A DNA stretch of 8,287 bases from Mesorhizobium sp. Its GTDB lineage: Bacteria; Pseudomonadota; Alphaproteobacteria; Rhizobiales; Rhizobiaceae. The translations under genes and the position numbers were made by a program. Below, piece after piece: positions 1-6,661 of the stretch. Every line of letters begins with the position of its first letter. The first letter of the stretch is position 1. The stretch spans positions 1-8,287 of the forward strand of contig JAEKLU010000041.1 in NCBI GenBank assembly GCA_019509685.1. Direction: 5' to 3'. The notes under the pieces are model-generated. The model saw nothing but the letters and a program-made list of their open reading frames with translations. It was not told the origin of the DNA and did not search any database.

Positions 1-2528
1 CGCGGATCACCCAGTTCATCGGCAGCTTGTTCGATGCTTCCCGATCACAGGTGAATGTCAGCCTGCGCGGCCTCTATTTTTCCTCCGGCACCCAGGAAGG
101 GACGCCGTTCGACCAGGTGCTGGGCTCGATCGGCCGCAGCTTCGGCAGCGCTTCGCAGGCGCATCTTTCCGGCACCGGCAAGAGCTTCTTCCTGCATGAT
201 CTGCTGTCCAATGTGATCTTCCCGGAATCGGGCTGGGTGTCGTTCGATCGGGCGGTTGAACGGCGCGCAAGGCTGGCCAGATTTGGCGGCCTTGCCGCGA
301 TTGCGCTTGCGGCCCTGGCGGCGCTGGGCTTGCTTGGCCTCAGCTTCTTCGCCAACAAGTCGTTGATCGCCTCGACCCGACAGGCGATGGCGCAATATCG
401 CGACAGCGCGGATTCGCTGCTCAAGAGCACGACCGTGACCGACGTTGACCTCGAAAACGTCATCGGCCCCCTCGACCAACTGCGCAACCTGCCGGCCGGG
501 TTCGAAAACGGCGACCAGGGCAAGCCGATCGAGGAGATGTTCGGGCTCAGCCAGCGCGAGCGGCTGCTGTCGGCCTCTAAAGTCGCCTATCGGCAAGCGC
601 TGGAGCGGACCTTCCGCTCCCGGCTCCTGGTGCAGGCCGAGCGGACCATCCAGGCCAAGATGGCCGATCCGATCGCGCTCTACGAGCCGCTGAAGATCTA
701 CCTGATGCTGGGCGGCAAGGCGCCTAAGGTCGATGACGAGCTGATCGTTTCCTGGATGCGGCAGGACTGGGAAGAGAACCGCTACCCCGGCGAGAACAAC
801 CGCGAGGGCCGCGCGCAGCTCGAAAAGCATCTGCGCGCCATGCTCGCGCTCGACGACGCCTACGATCCGGTCTTCGATCTCAACCAGGCGCTGGTCCAGG
901 CTGCACAACGTTCGCTTGGGCGCATGAGCCTTGCCGACCGCGCCTCGGCACTGATCAAGTCGGGTGTCTACGCCGCGAGGCTGGAGAACTTCCCCGTCGC
1001 GGTGAAGGCCGGCCCCGAGGCACAGCTTCTGTTCGAACGCATGGATGGCAGCGATCTCGCCGATCTCAGCGTTCCGGGACTTTACACGCGCGCCGGCTTC
1101 AACCGCTTCTTCCTGCCGCAGCTTTCGCGCATCGCGCAAATGCTCGTCGACGACCGGTGGGTGCTCGGCGGCGGCGGCGAACAGGGCGGCATCGACCAGG
1201 ACCTGCCCAAGCTCGGCCCCGAGCTCATCGACCGCTACAGCAAGGAATTCGCCGCCGCATGGAACGGCGTGCTCGACCAGCTGAAGTTCAAGGGGCTGCT
1301 CAAAGACAAGCCGCAATATCTCGCGCTTTCGGCCGTCGCCGCGCCGGACTCACCTCTCGATCAGCTCTTTACGGCGATCGCCGGTGAGACGGCATTGACG
1401 ACTGAGAGCATCGCGGCCGAGGGGGAGAGCAGCGCGCCGCAACAAGACCTCGCCAGCATGGCCAAGGGCCTGGCCCGCATCGGCCTGCAGATCGCCGGCG
1501 GCAAATCGCAGAGCCGTGCCGGCTCGGGCCAGGGTGTTGCGCAGAATGCCGGCGCGAGCGTCGAGGCGCAGTTCCGGCCTTACCAGGCGCTGATCAGCGG
1601 CAGCAACGGACGCCGGCCGCTCGATGCGCTGACCCAGAATTTCCACGACATTTTTCAAAGCCTGAAACTGGCGGCCGATGTGCCCACCCAGACAGAACGT
1701 GTCAACGCCAACCTGCAACTGCAGATCTCGACGCTGCGCGCCAATGTCTCGCGCCTGCCAAAGCCGCTGGCGCGCATGGTCAATGCGGCGGCGGACGAGT
1801 TCGAAGGCAATGTCGCCGAAGCCTCGGTGGCCAACCTCAACCAGAATCTCGACCAGACCGTCACGCGCGTCTGCGAGGAGGCGGTCAACGGCCGCTATCC
1901 CTTCGCCGGCGACGCCACGGAAGAGATCTCGATGGCGGATTTCGCCAAGCTGTTCGCGCCGGGCGGGTTGATGGACCGTTTCTTCGCGCAGAACCTTGCG
2001 CCGCTGATCGACATGACGGGCCAGGAGTGGACCTGGAAACAGGATGTCCGCTCCAGCCGCGACCTGGCGAAGTCGACCTTGAAGGCATTCCAGACGGCGG
2101 CGGAAATCCGCGGCGCCTTCTTCCCGTCGGGCGGATCTACGCCGTTGGTGTCGATCACCTTCACGCCGACCTCGCTGAACAGCGAAGCCGACAGCGCGGT
2201 GCTCAACGTGGACGGGCAGACGGTCCAGAGCGCGCAGGCCGGCAACGCGCCAAGCACGGTGACATGGCCGAGCGGCGCCGCTTCCGGATCGGCGAGCCTG
2301 AGCCTCGTCCCGGAAATGCCGGGCCGCGACTCCGCGCTTAGGTTCGAAGGGCCATGGGCGTTGAAGCGCCTGTTGGACAGGGCGACCATCACAGCCAATG
2401 GCGCCAACGCCGAAGCCCGCTTCGTGATCGGCGGGCGCGACGTCGCCTACACGCTCCAGACCGGATCCGGGGCCAATCCCTTCATGCTGCCGGCCCTGTC
2501 CGGCTTCAGCTGTCCGAAGGCGTTCTGA
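1..2528 (+). CDS. tssM: T6SS inner-membrane scaffold TssM (IcmF/ImpL), 5'-truncated by the window edge
   Basis: TssM spans the inner membrane and, with TssL, forms the T6SS membrane complex that anchors the baseplate and sheath. The reading frame is open from the first full codon (position 3) to TGA at 2526-2528, giving 841 residues. The start and the cytoplasmic NTPase-like part lie upstream; family members run about 1,100-1,200 residues, so roughly 300 are missing. Counting from position 3, residues 22-33 hold the conserved RGLYFSSGTQEG block. GTGKSFFLHDLL at about 57-68 is the family's GK-S-[FY]-F-L motif preceding the third membrane helix. That helix is residues 94-116 (FGGLAAIALAAL onward), and the rest is periplasmic. 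The C-terminus has the beta-rich IcmF domain and the typical ending GFSCPKAF. Agrobacterium T6SS lacks TssJ, TssM's usual outer-membrane partner; no tssJ is seen here. The TTG at 27 is internal to the frame and is not the start. Confidence 0.95.
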   Translation, partial: RITQFIGSLFDASRSQVNVSLRGLYFSSGTQEGTPFDQVLGSIGRSFGSASQAHLSGTGKSFFLHDLLSNVIFPESGWVSFDRAVERRARLARFGGLAAIALAALAALGLLGLSFFANKSLIASTRQAMAQYRDSADSLLKSTTVTDVDLENVIGPLDQLRNLPAGFENGDQGKPIEEMFGLSQRERLLSASKVAYRQALERTFRSRLLVQAERTIQAKMADPIALYEPLKIYLMLGGKAPKVDDELIVSWMRQDWEENRYPGENNREGRAQLEKHLRAMLALDDAYDPVFDLNQALVQAAQRSLGRMSLADRASALIKSGVYAARLENFPVAVKAGPEAQLLFERMDGSDLADLSVPGLYTRAGFNRFFLPQLSRIAQMLVDDRWVLGGGGEQGGIDQDLPKLGPELIDRYSKEFAAAWNGVLDQLKFKGLLKDKPQYLALSAVAAPDSPLDQLFTAIAGETALTTESIAAEGESSAPQQDLASMAKGLARIGLQIAGGKSQSRAGSGQGVAQNAGASVEAQFRPYQALISGSNGRRPLDALTQNFHDIFQSLKLAADVPTQTERVNANLQLQISTLRANVSRLPKPLARMVNAAADEFEGNVAEASVANLNQNLDQTVTRVCEEAVNGRYPFAGDATEEISMADFAKLFAPGGLMDRFFAQNLAPLIDMTGQEWTWKQDVRSSRDLAKSTLKAFQTAAEIRGAFFPSGGSTPLVSITFTPTSLNSEADSAVLNVDGQTVQSAQAGNAPSTVTWPSGAASGSASLSLVPEMPGRDSALRFEGPWALKRLLDRATITANGANAEARFVIGGRDVAYTLQTGSGANPFMLPALSGFSCPKAF

Positions 2529-2586
2529 CATGGCTGCGTTCCAGAGCATCGCCGGCTTCAGCCTTCATTTCGGTACTCTAATGTAT

Positions 2587-2666
2587 GCGCTTGTGGCAAA
2601 GTGGGCTGGGCATGCGGCCCGTGGTTGTTCACAGAGGACGCTCGCGAAGCGCTTGGTGGCAAATTG
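2587..2666 (+). repeat. Imperfect direct repeat duplicating a start-site context upstream of pppA
   Basis: GCGCTTGTGGCAAAGTG at 2587-2603 recurs as GCGCTTGGTGGCAAATTG at 2649-2666, with one inserted base and one substitution. Each copy ends in a possible start codon of the phosphatase frame: GTG at 2601 and TTG at 2664, exactly 21 codons apart. Each also carries a G-rich stretch (GTGG or GGTGG) five bases upstream that could serve as a weak ribosome-binding site. Both copies lie in the 135-base gap after tssM, where no other gene is convincing. I cannot tell whether this is a small duplication or chance. Confidence 0.5.
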
Positions 2667-3443
2667 AGCATTGTCGCGCTTCCCATCGAGAGCTTCGGCG
2701 TGAGCCATAAGGGCTGCGTGCGCGACCACAATGAGGACAACTACCTTATAGAGCCGCAGACCGGCCTCTGGGTGGTGGCCGATGGCATGGGTGGGCACGA
2801 GGCCGGCGAGGTCGCGTCCGCCAGCATCGTCGATCATCTGGCGACGATCGGCATTGCGAGTTCGGCGCCGGATCTTCGCGCCCGCTTCGAGGACCGGCTG
2901 AGCCGCGCCAATTCCGAGATCCGCGAGATATCGCGATCGCGCGGCATCACCATCGGCTCGACCTTTGCGGCGCTGCTTGCCATGGACGGGCGATTCGCCT
3001 GCCTGTGGGCTGGTGACAGCCGTATCTACCTGGTCCGCAACGGCACGATCTTCCAGGTCTCGAAGGATCACACCGAGGTCCAGGAACTGCTCGACCGCGG
3101 CATGATCAGTGCTGAAGAAGCGCTGACCTGGCCGCGCCGCAATGTGATCACGCATGCCGTTGGTGTCAGCGACGAGCTCGAGATCGATTTCCAGCAGGGC
3201 GAATTGATGCCGGGCGATATCTTCGTTCTCAGCACCGACGGGTTGACCGCGCATGTCAGCGATGCCGAGATCGAAGCCGCAGTCAGATCCGGGACGCCGC
3301 AAGCGGCGTGCCGGAACCTGCTGGATACTGTGCTGGCGCGCGGCGGAACCGATAATGTGACTGTCGTACTCGTGAAGATCGGCGGCGAGCGCAACGGCGC
3401 GCTCCATCCGGATCGGTCCGGAGCGGAGAGCCTGGCGAAATGA
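2664..3443 (+). CDS. pppA: T6SS PP2C-family protein phosphatase PppA
   Basis: This is a metal-dependent Ser/Thr phosphatase that reverses PpkA phosphorylation and so turns T6SS assembly off; it is predicted cytoplasmic (259 residues, no signal or membrane helix). PP2C motifs appear in order: RDHNEDNY (R20, E24, D25), VVADGMGGHEAGE (D40, G41), GSTFAALL (98-105), WAGDSRIYL (115-123), NVITHAVG (160-167), FVLSTDGL (D192) and GGTDNVTVV (D230). E24, D25, D40, G41, D192 and D230 match the usual two-metal ligand positions, so it should be active. I chose TTG at 2664 because it leaves a normal short lead before the domain and has GGTGG five bases upstream. GTG at 2601 would add 21 residues with no domain match. 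The stop overlaps the ppkA start (ATGA, 3440-3443), so the two are likely translationally coupled. In Agrobacterium PppA is fused behind TagF; here no TagF part is present. Confidence 0.93.
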   Translation: MSIVALPIESFGVSHKGCVRDHNEDNYLIEPQTGLWVVADGMGGHEAGEVASASIVDHLATIGIASSAPDLRARFEDRLSRANSEIREISRSRGITIGSTFAALLAMDGRFACLWAGDSRIYLVRNGTIFQVSKDHTEVQELLDRGMISAEEALTWPRRNVITHAVGVSDELEIDFQQGELMPGDIFVLSTDGLTAHVSDAEIEAAVRSGTPQAACRNLLDTVLARGGTDNVTVVLVKIGGERNGALHPDRSGAESLAK

Positions 3444-6046
3444 GCGACGACGACAAGACCCGGATATCGACGAACGTCAATACTGGCGTCGGCACGCAGC
3501 TCAGCGGCATTTACGAGCTTGATGAGAAGATCGCCTCCGGCGGCATGGGCGAGGTCTATCGCGGCCACAATATCCAGACCGGCGACCATGTGGCGATCAA
3601 GATCGTGCTGCCCGAATTCGCCCGCGACCAGACGATCCTGTCTCTTTTTCGCAAGGAGGCGTCGATCCTCAACCATCTGTCGCATGACGCGGTGGTGCGC
3701 TACCACGTCTTCACCATCGATCCGGGAATCGGCCGGCCCTATCTCGCGATGGAGTTCGTTGACGGTCAATCACTGTTCGACGTGATGCGTCGCGGGCCGA
3801 TGCCGGCCGAAGACGTACGCCGGCTTTGTCATCGACTGACATCGGGGCTCGCCGCGGTGCACCAGGCGGGCGCGGTTCACCGGGATCTTTCGCCAGACAA
3901 CATCATCCTGCCTGGCGGGCGGGTGGATCGCGCCAAGATCATCGATTTCGGCATCGCCCGTTCGGCGACCGTAGGCGGCGAAACGCTTAGCGGTGGAAAG
4001 TTCGCCGGCAAATACAACTACGTCTCGCCGGAACAGCTCGGTCTCTATGGCGGCGAGGTCAGCGAGCAGTCCGATATCTACAGTCTCGGACTGGTGCTCG
4101 CCGCCGCGTTGCGCGGGAAGCCGCTCGACATGAGCGGTTCGCAGTACGAGGTCATCGAGAAACGTCGGACCGTGCCGGATCTGTCCGACATCGACCCCGA
4201 TTTTCAGGAGCTTCTCGACGCGATGCTGCAGCCGGATCCGCGCGACCGGCCGGCCAGCATGGCCGAAATCGCCAGGGCAACGCGTGGCGAGGATGTCGAA
4301 GCGACATTGCCACCGGCATCGTTTGGCTCGCGTGCGCGCCCGGGCCTGCCGCGCGCCGGCTGGACCGCACCGCCGGACTCCAAACCGCAGCCATCGACGC
4401 CTCCCGGCGAGCCGCGCTTCGTCGAACATGTGCGCCCGGCGCATCTGTCGGAGCCACGGCCTGCGCCGGTCGCGGCGCCCGCCGGCACGCCCATGCCGGC
4501 CGCGCCGCGAAAGTCCTCGCGAATGCCGGCTATCGCCGGCGGCCTCGTGACGCTGGCGGTCCTGTTGGGGGGCGGTCTTTACTTCAGCGGGATCGTGGCG
4601 CCTCCGCCGGCCGAAGAGAAACTCAAACCGCTGACGCCGAAGCCTGCGCCCAAACCCGTTGCGGAAGCACCCAAGCCGGTGGCCCCGGCACCGCAACCGG
4701 AAGCTCCGCAGCCGCAATCGCCGGCGCAGCCTCAGCCGGAACCCGCAAAACCGGACAACGCCGCCACTGACGGGACCGCGAACCCGCCTGCCCTGCCGGA
4801 TGCAACGGTGAAGACGCCAACAGCGGCCGAGAACCAGGACGCGACAGCGGAGCAGAAAACGGAACCGGGAAAGCCCGCCGAGATCCCCGTGCCGACTCCC
4901 AGGCCCGAGGTGCCGCCGGCAACGGAAGCACAGCAGTCCGCCGAGCAAGCGCCGGCGCCCTCGCCGGTTGCCGCCGGCACGCAGGAGCCATTGGTGCCGC
5001 CCGCGAGCCCGTCAACGACGATGTCCCCGACTGCGGAAAGCGCGAAACCGACGCAGCCGGTCGGCGAGCCGCCAAAGACACCCTCGCCTGGCCAGGCGGA
5101 GGCAGAGAGCAAGCCGGCACCCGAGGCAATCCCGCCGGCGACAAAACCCAGCGCAACGGACCTCGTCGATATGCTGTCCAAGCTCGCTGAGCCAAAGGTT
5201 TCCCCGTCGCCGGGGAGCCAGACGCCGACGCAACCAACCAGCCCGGCTGCTCAACCGGCGGCGCCCGCCCCATCGGCCAGCCAGCCGGCAGCACAAGCCG
5301 TACCGACGCAGCCGTCCCAGCAACCGCGGCCGCCGGCGACCACGCAGCCCGAAAATACCGACGTCGCCATCAATGTACCCAAGCCGGAGGTTCCGCCGGT
5401 GAAGACGGTCGACGAGACGGCACAACGCGCTTCATGGGTGCGCGACTTCAGCGGCGGCGACTGTTTCTACGCGTCGCTGACATCGGCAACGGATGGCGCC
5501 GCCGCCATCGAAGGCTTCGCAACAACCGTGCAGCCATTCGAGCAGATGCTCAATGATTTCAAGTCGAGGTTTCACCTCGAGCCGGACATCAGCGTTCGTC
5601 TCATCGACCAGCCGCAGTGTGAAGTGACCAACTTCCTGCGCTTTGTCGACCGCAATGGTTTGGAACGACCACAACTCGACCTCGATCGGACATCGGTGCC
5701 GGACGGCGCGCCGATCAGCGGCGCGCTGCTGACGCATGGCGGGCTCGTCTCAAACGTGATGCTGATCGACCACCGGGGCATCGCTTTCAATCTCGACGAT
5801 CGCATGGTCGCGCAAACCGACAAGGCGACCTTCAGTATCCCGATCGGCCTTGGCGCCGCGGACAAGGCGGCAGGCAAGGCCCTGCCCCAGATCATGTTGG
5901 TGATCACCGGACCACGAGATATCCAGGCCGCGATGTTTACAAGACCGACACCGGTATCGGAACTGCTGCCCAAAATCCTCGAGGAGATCGAGGCGGACGG
6001 CTCGCAGTTCTCCGCCACCGCCAAGTATTTCAGGCTTGGCGGATAG
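3440..6046 (+). CDS. ppkA: T6SS transmembrane Ser/Thr protein kinase PpkA with periplasmic C-terminal domain
   Basis: PpkA is the kinase of the T6SS threonine-phosphorylation pathway. In studied systems it phosphorylates Fha (Pseudomonas) or TssL (Agrobacterium) to trigger assembly. It has 868 residues. The cytoplasmic Hanks-type kinase domain covers about 24-285: glycine loop IASGGMGEVY (31-40), VAIK lysine K54, helix-C glutamate E73, catalytic loop HRDLSPDN (D149, N154), DFG at 169-171, and SPE at 196-198. In the catalytic loop the usual lysine of HRDLKxxN is serine (S151), a variant found in other bacterial kinases. A juxtamembrane stretch (about 286-362) leads to one membrane helix (about 363-386), then a Pro/Ala-rich linker (about 387-655). 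A folded domain of about 205 residues follows (660-868), starting near WVRDFSGGDCF and IEGF. C675 and C727 are the only cysteines outside the membrane and could form a disulfide. I recall similar domains on other rhizobial proteins, but its function is unknown. The ATG overlaps the pppA stop, with GGAG at 3425-3428 upstream. Confidence 0.94.
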   Translation: MSDDDKTRISTNVNTGVGTQLSGIYELDEKIASGGMGEVYRGHNIQTGDHVAIKIVLPEFARDQTILSLFRKEASILNHLSHDAVVRYHVFTIDPGIGRPYLAMEFVDGQSLFDVMRRGPMPAEDVRRLCHRLTSGLAAVHQAGAVHRDLSPDNIILPGGRVDRAKIIDFGIARSATVGGETLSGGKFAGKYNYVSPEQLGLYGGEVSEQSDIYSLGLVLAAALRGKPLDMSGSQYEVIEKRRTVPDLSDIDPDFQELLDAMLQPDPRDRPASMAEIARATRGEDVEATLPPASFGSRARPGLPRAGWTAPPDSKPQPSTPPGEPRFVEHVRPAHLSEPRPAPVAAPAGTPMPAAPRKSSRMPAIAGGLVTLAVLLGGGLYFSGIVAPPPAEEKLKPLTPKPAPKPVAEAPKPVAPAPQPEAPQPQSPAQPQPEPAKPDNAATDGTANPPALPDATVKTPTAAENQDATAEQKTEPGKPAEIPVPTPRPEVPPATEAQQSAEQAPAPSPVAAGTQEPLVPPASPSTTMSPTAESAKPTQPVGEPPKTPSPGQAEAESKPAPEAIPPATKPSATDLVDMLSKLAEPKVSPSPGSQTPTQPTSPAAQPAAPAPSASQPAAQAVPTQPSQQPRPPATTQPENTDVAINVPKPEVPPVKTVDETAQRASWVRDFSGGDCFYASLTSATDGAAAIEGFATTVQPFEQMLNDFKSRFHLEPDISVRLIDQPQCEVTNFLRFVDRNGLERPQLDLDRTSVPDGAPISGALLTHGGLVSNVMLIDHRGIAFNLDDRMVAQTDKATFSIPIGLGAADKAAGKALPQIMLVITGPRDIQAAMFTRPTPVSELLPKILEEIEADGSQFSATAKYFRLGG
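4598..5404 (+). repeat. Low-complexity Pro/Ala-rich coding tract (periplasmic linker of PpkA)
   Basis: This part of ppkA encodes a tract dominated by Pro, Ala, Lys, Glu, Gln, Ser and Thr, with short degenerate units such as KPAPKPV, KPVAPAPQPE and PQPQSPAQPQPEP. It has no cysteine and no apparent folded domain. It starts Lys-Pro rich near the membrane and becomes Glu/Gln-Pro rich, as TonB linkers do. Its length suggests it could carry the C-terminal domain away from the inner membrane through the peptidoglycan. Such tracts vary in length between strains, so this is the part of the gene most likely to differ among relatives. Confidence 0.8.
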
Positions 6047-6141
6047 ACATGGACGCCGATGGATTTTCGTCCCGCGCACTCACTCGGCCAGACTTCGCGA
6101 CGCAGGCGGCGTAGCTTGTTGCAGTTCCTAGCGGGAGCGGC

Positions 6142-6236
6142 TCGGCGTTTCACGGAATCGCCGAACCACTCTAAGTCTTTGGTTTCACGCAATTCCGGAC
6201 GGAAAACCGCTATGCACTTTTCCTGGAGTTGCTCTA
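6142..6236 (+). repeat. Palindromic rhizobial-type intergenic repeat, overlapping the start of the DUF1036 gene
   Basis: Two inverted repeats are visible. The first is TCGGCG (6142-6147) with CGCCGA (6159-6164) around an 11-base loop. The larger has outer arms GCAATTCC (6189-6196) and GGAGTTGC (6225-6232), pairing at 7 of 8 positions with one possible G-U pair. Its inner arms are GGAAAA (6201-6206) and TTTTCC (6218-6223), around an 11-base loop. The sequence resembles a dispersed repeat I remember from intergenic regions of Mesorhizobium and relatives (RIME-like). That identification is from memory, and only one copy is seen here. No T-tract follows either hairpin, so neither is a convincing intrinsic terminator. 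The outer limits given are approximate. Confidence 0.6.
6197..6217 (+). promoter_or_regulatory. Ribosome-binding region and start codon of the DUF1036 gene inside a repeat hairpin
   Basis: The purine-rich GGACGGAAAA (6197-6206) lies 5-10 bases before ATG at 6212 and is the only plausible ribosome-binding site for this gene. Its GGAAAA half is the 5' arm of the inner stem (partner TTTTCC at 6218-6223), and the ATG sits in the loop. In the mRNA, pairing would partly hide the binding site, which could dampen or regulate translation. The pairing is seen in the sequence; the regulatory effect is inferred. Confidence 0.4.
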
Positions 6237-6661
6237 GCCTCTGCGGCCGCCTGGCATTTGCCGCGCTGTTGGGCATGGCGCTGCTCCCGATCCTCTCGAC
6301 CGGCAGGGCGCACGCCGAATTCACCGTCTGCAACCAGACGCTCGACGTCGTCAACCTCGCCGTCGGACAGAAGGTCGACAATGCCGACCAGACCGATGGC
6401 TGGTGGACCATCGGCGCCAACCAGTGCGTGAACGTCATCCGCGAGGAGCTGGCAAACCGTTACATCTACCTTTACGCGACCGATGTGTTCGGACATGCGA
6501 TCCTCAACGGATCGACAGAGATGTGCGTCGATCGCCGGCGCTTCTCTATCCGCGGCATCGACGAGTGCTGGCAGCGCGGCCATATCGCGGCGCGTTTCGT
6601 AGAGGTCGACACGCTCGAGCAGGTGCGCTGGACCTATTTCCTGACCGGAAACAGCCCGTGA
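6212..6661 (+). CDS. Secreted DUF1036-family protein
   Basis: This is a small periplasmic protein of unknown function (149 residues). Residues 1-35 form a Sec signal peptide: a short start with R13, a hydrophobic core (LAFAALLGMALLPIL) and an AHA|EF signal peptidase I site after A35. The mature part matches the DUF1036 pattern as I know it: VCNQTLDVV, TDGWWTIGANQC, ANRYIYLYATD, EMCVDRRRFSIRGIDECW and EVDTLEQVRW. Its four cysteines (C40, C72, C105, C119) could form two disulfides. The frame is open upstream to ATG 6059, but that start would put about 50 Arg-rich residues before a complete signal peptide, so I prefer 6212. The start and first eight or so codons lie in the palindromic repeat. 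The gene follows ppkA after 165 bases and overlaps the next gene by four bases (GTGA), suggesting a joint role with the M23 peptidase. Its membership in the T6SS is inferred only from position. Confidence 0.85.
   Translation: MHFSWSCSSLCGRLAFAALLGMALLPILSTGRAHAEFTVCNQTLDVVNLAVGQKVDNADQTDGWWTIGANQCVNVIREELANRYIYLYATDVFGHAILNGSTEMCVDRRRFSIRGIDECWQRGHIAARFVEVDTLEQVRWTYFLTGNSP

Noticed and set aside
195..215. GTGKS in TssM looks like a Walker A nucleotide-binding loop
   Set aside because: It lies just before the third membrane helix, where TssM proteins carry a conserved GK-S-[FY]-F-L motif. The real P-loop of TssM is in the N-terminal cytoplasmic part, outside this window.
2608..2620. Small hairpin GGGC-ATGCG-GCCC in the tssM-pppA gap
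   Set aside because: A four-base stem with no T-tract is expected by chance in DNA this rich in G and C.
2530..2667. A 45-codon ORF starting one base after the tssM stop (MAAFQSIAGF...) and ending on the pppA TTG start (TTGA)
   Set aside because: The spacing would suit translational coupling, but the sequence matches no family I know, has no good ribosome-binding site, and does not resemble TagF. I cannot separate it from chance.
6049..6114. A 21-codon ORF just after the ppkA stop
   Set aside because: It is very short, has no recognisable sequence and no convincing ribosome-binding site.
6059..6211. Longer start (ATG 6059) for the DUF1036 gene, with an RRRRRSLLQFL stretch resembling a Tat signal
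   Set aside because: It would place about 50 Arg-rich residues, partly encoded by the repeat, before a complete Sec signal peptide with an AHA|EF cleavage site. The resemblance to Tat is most likely chance.
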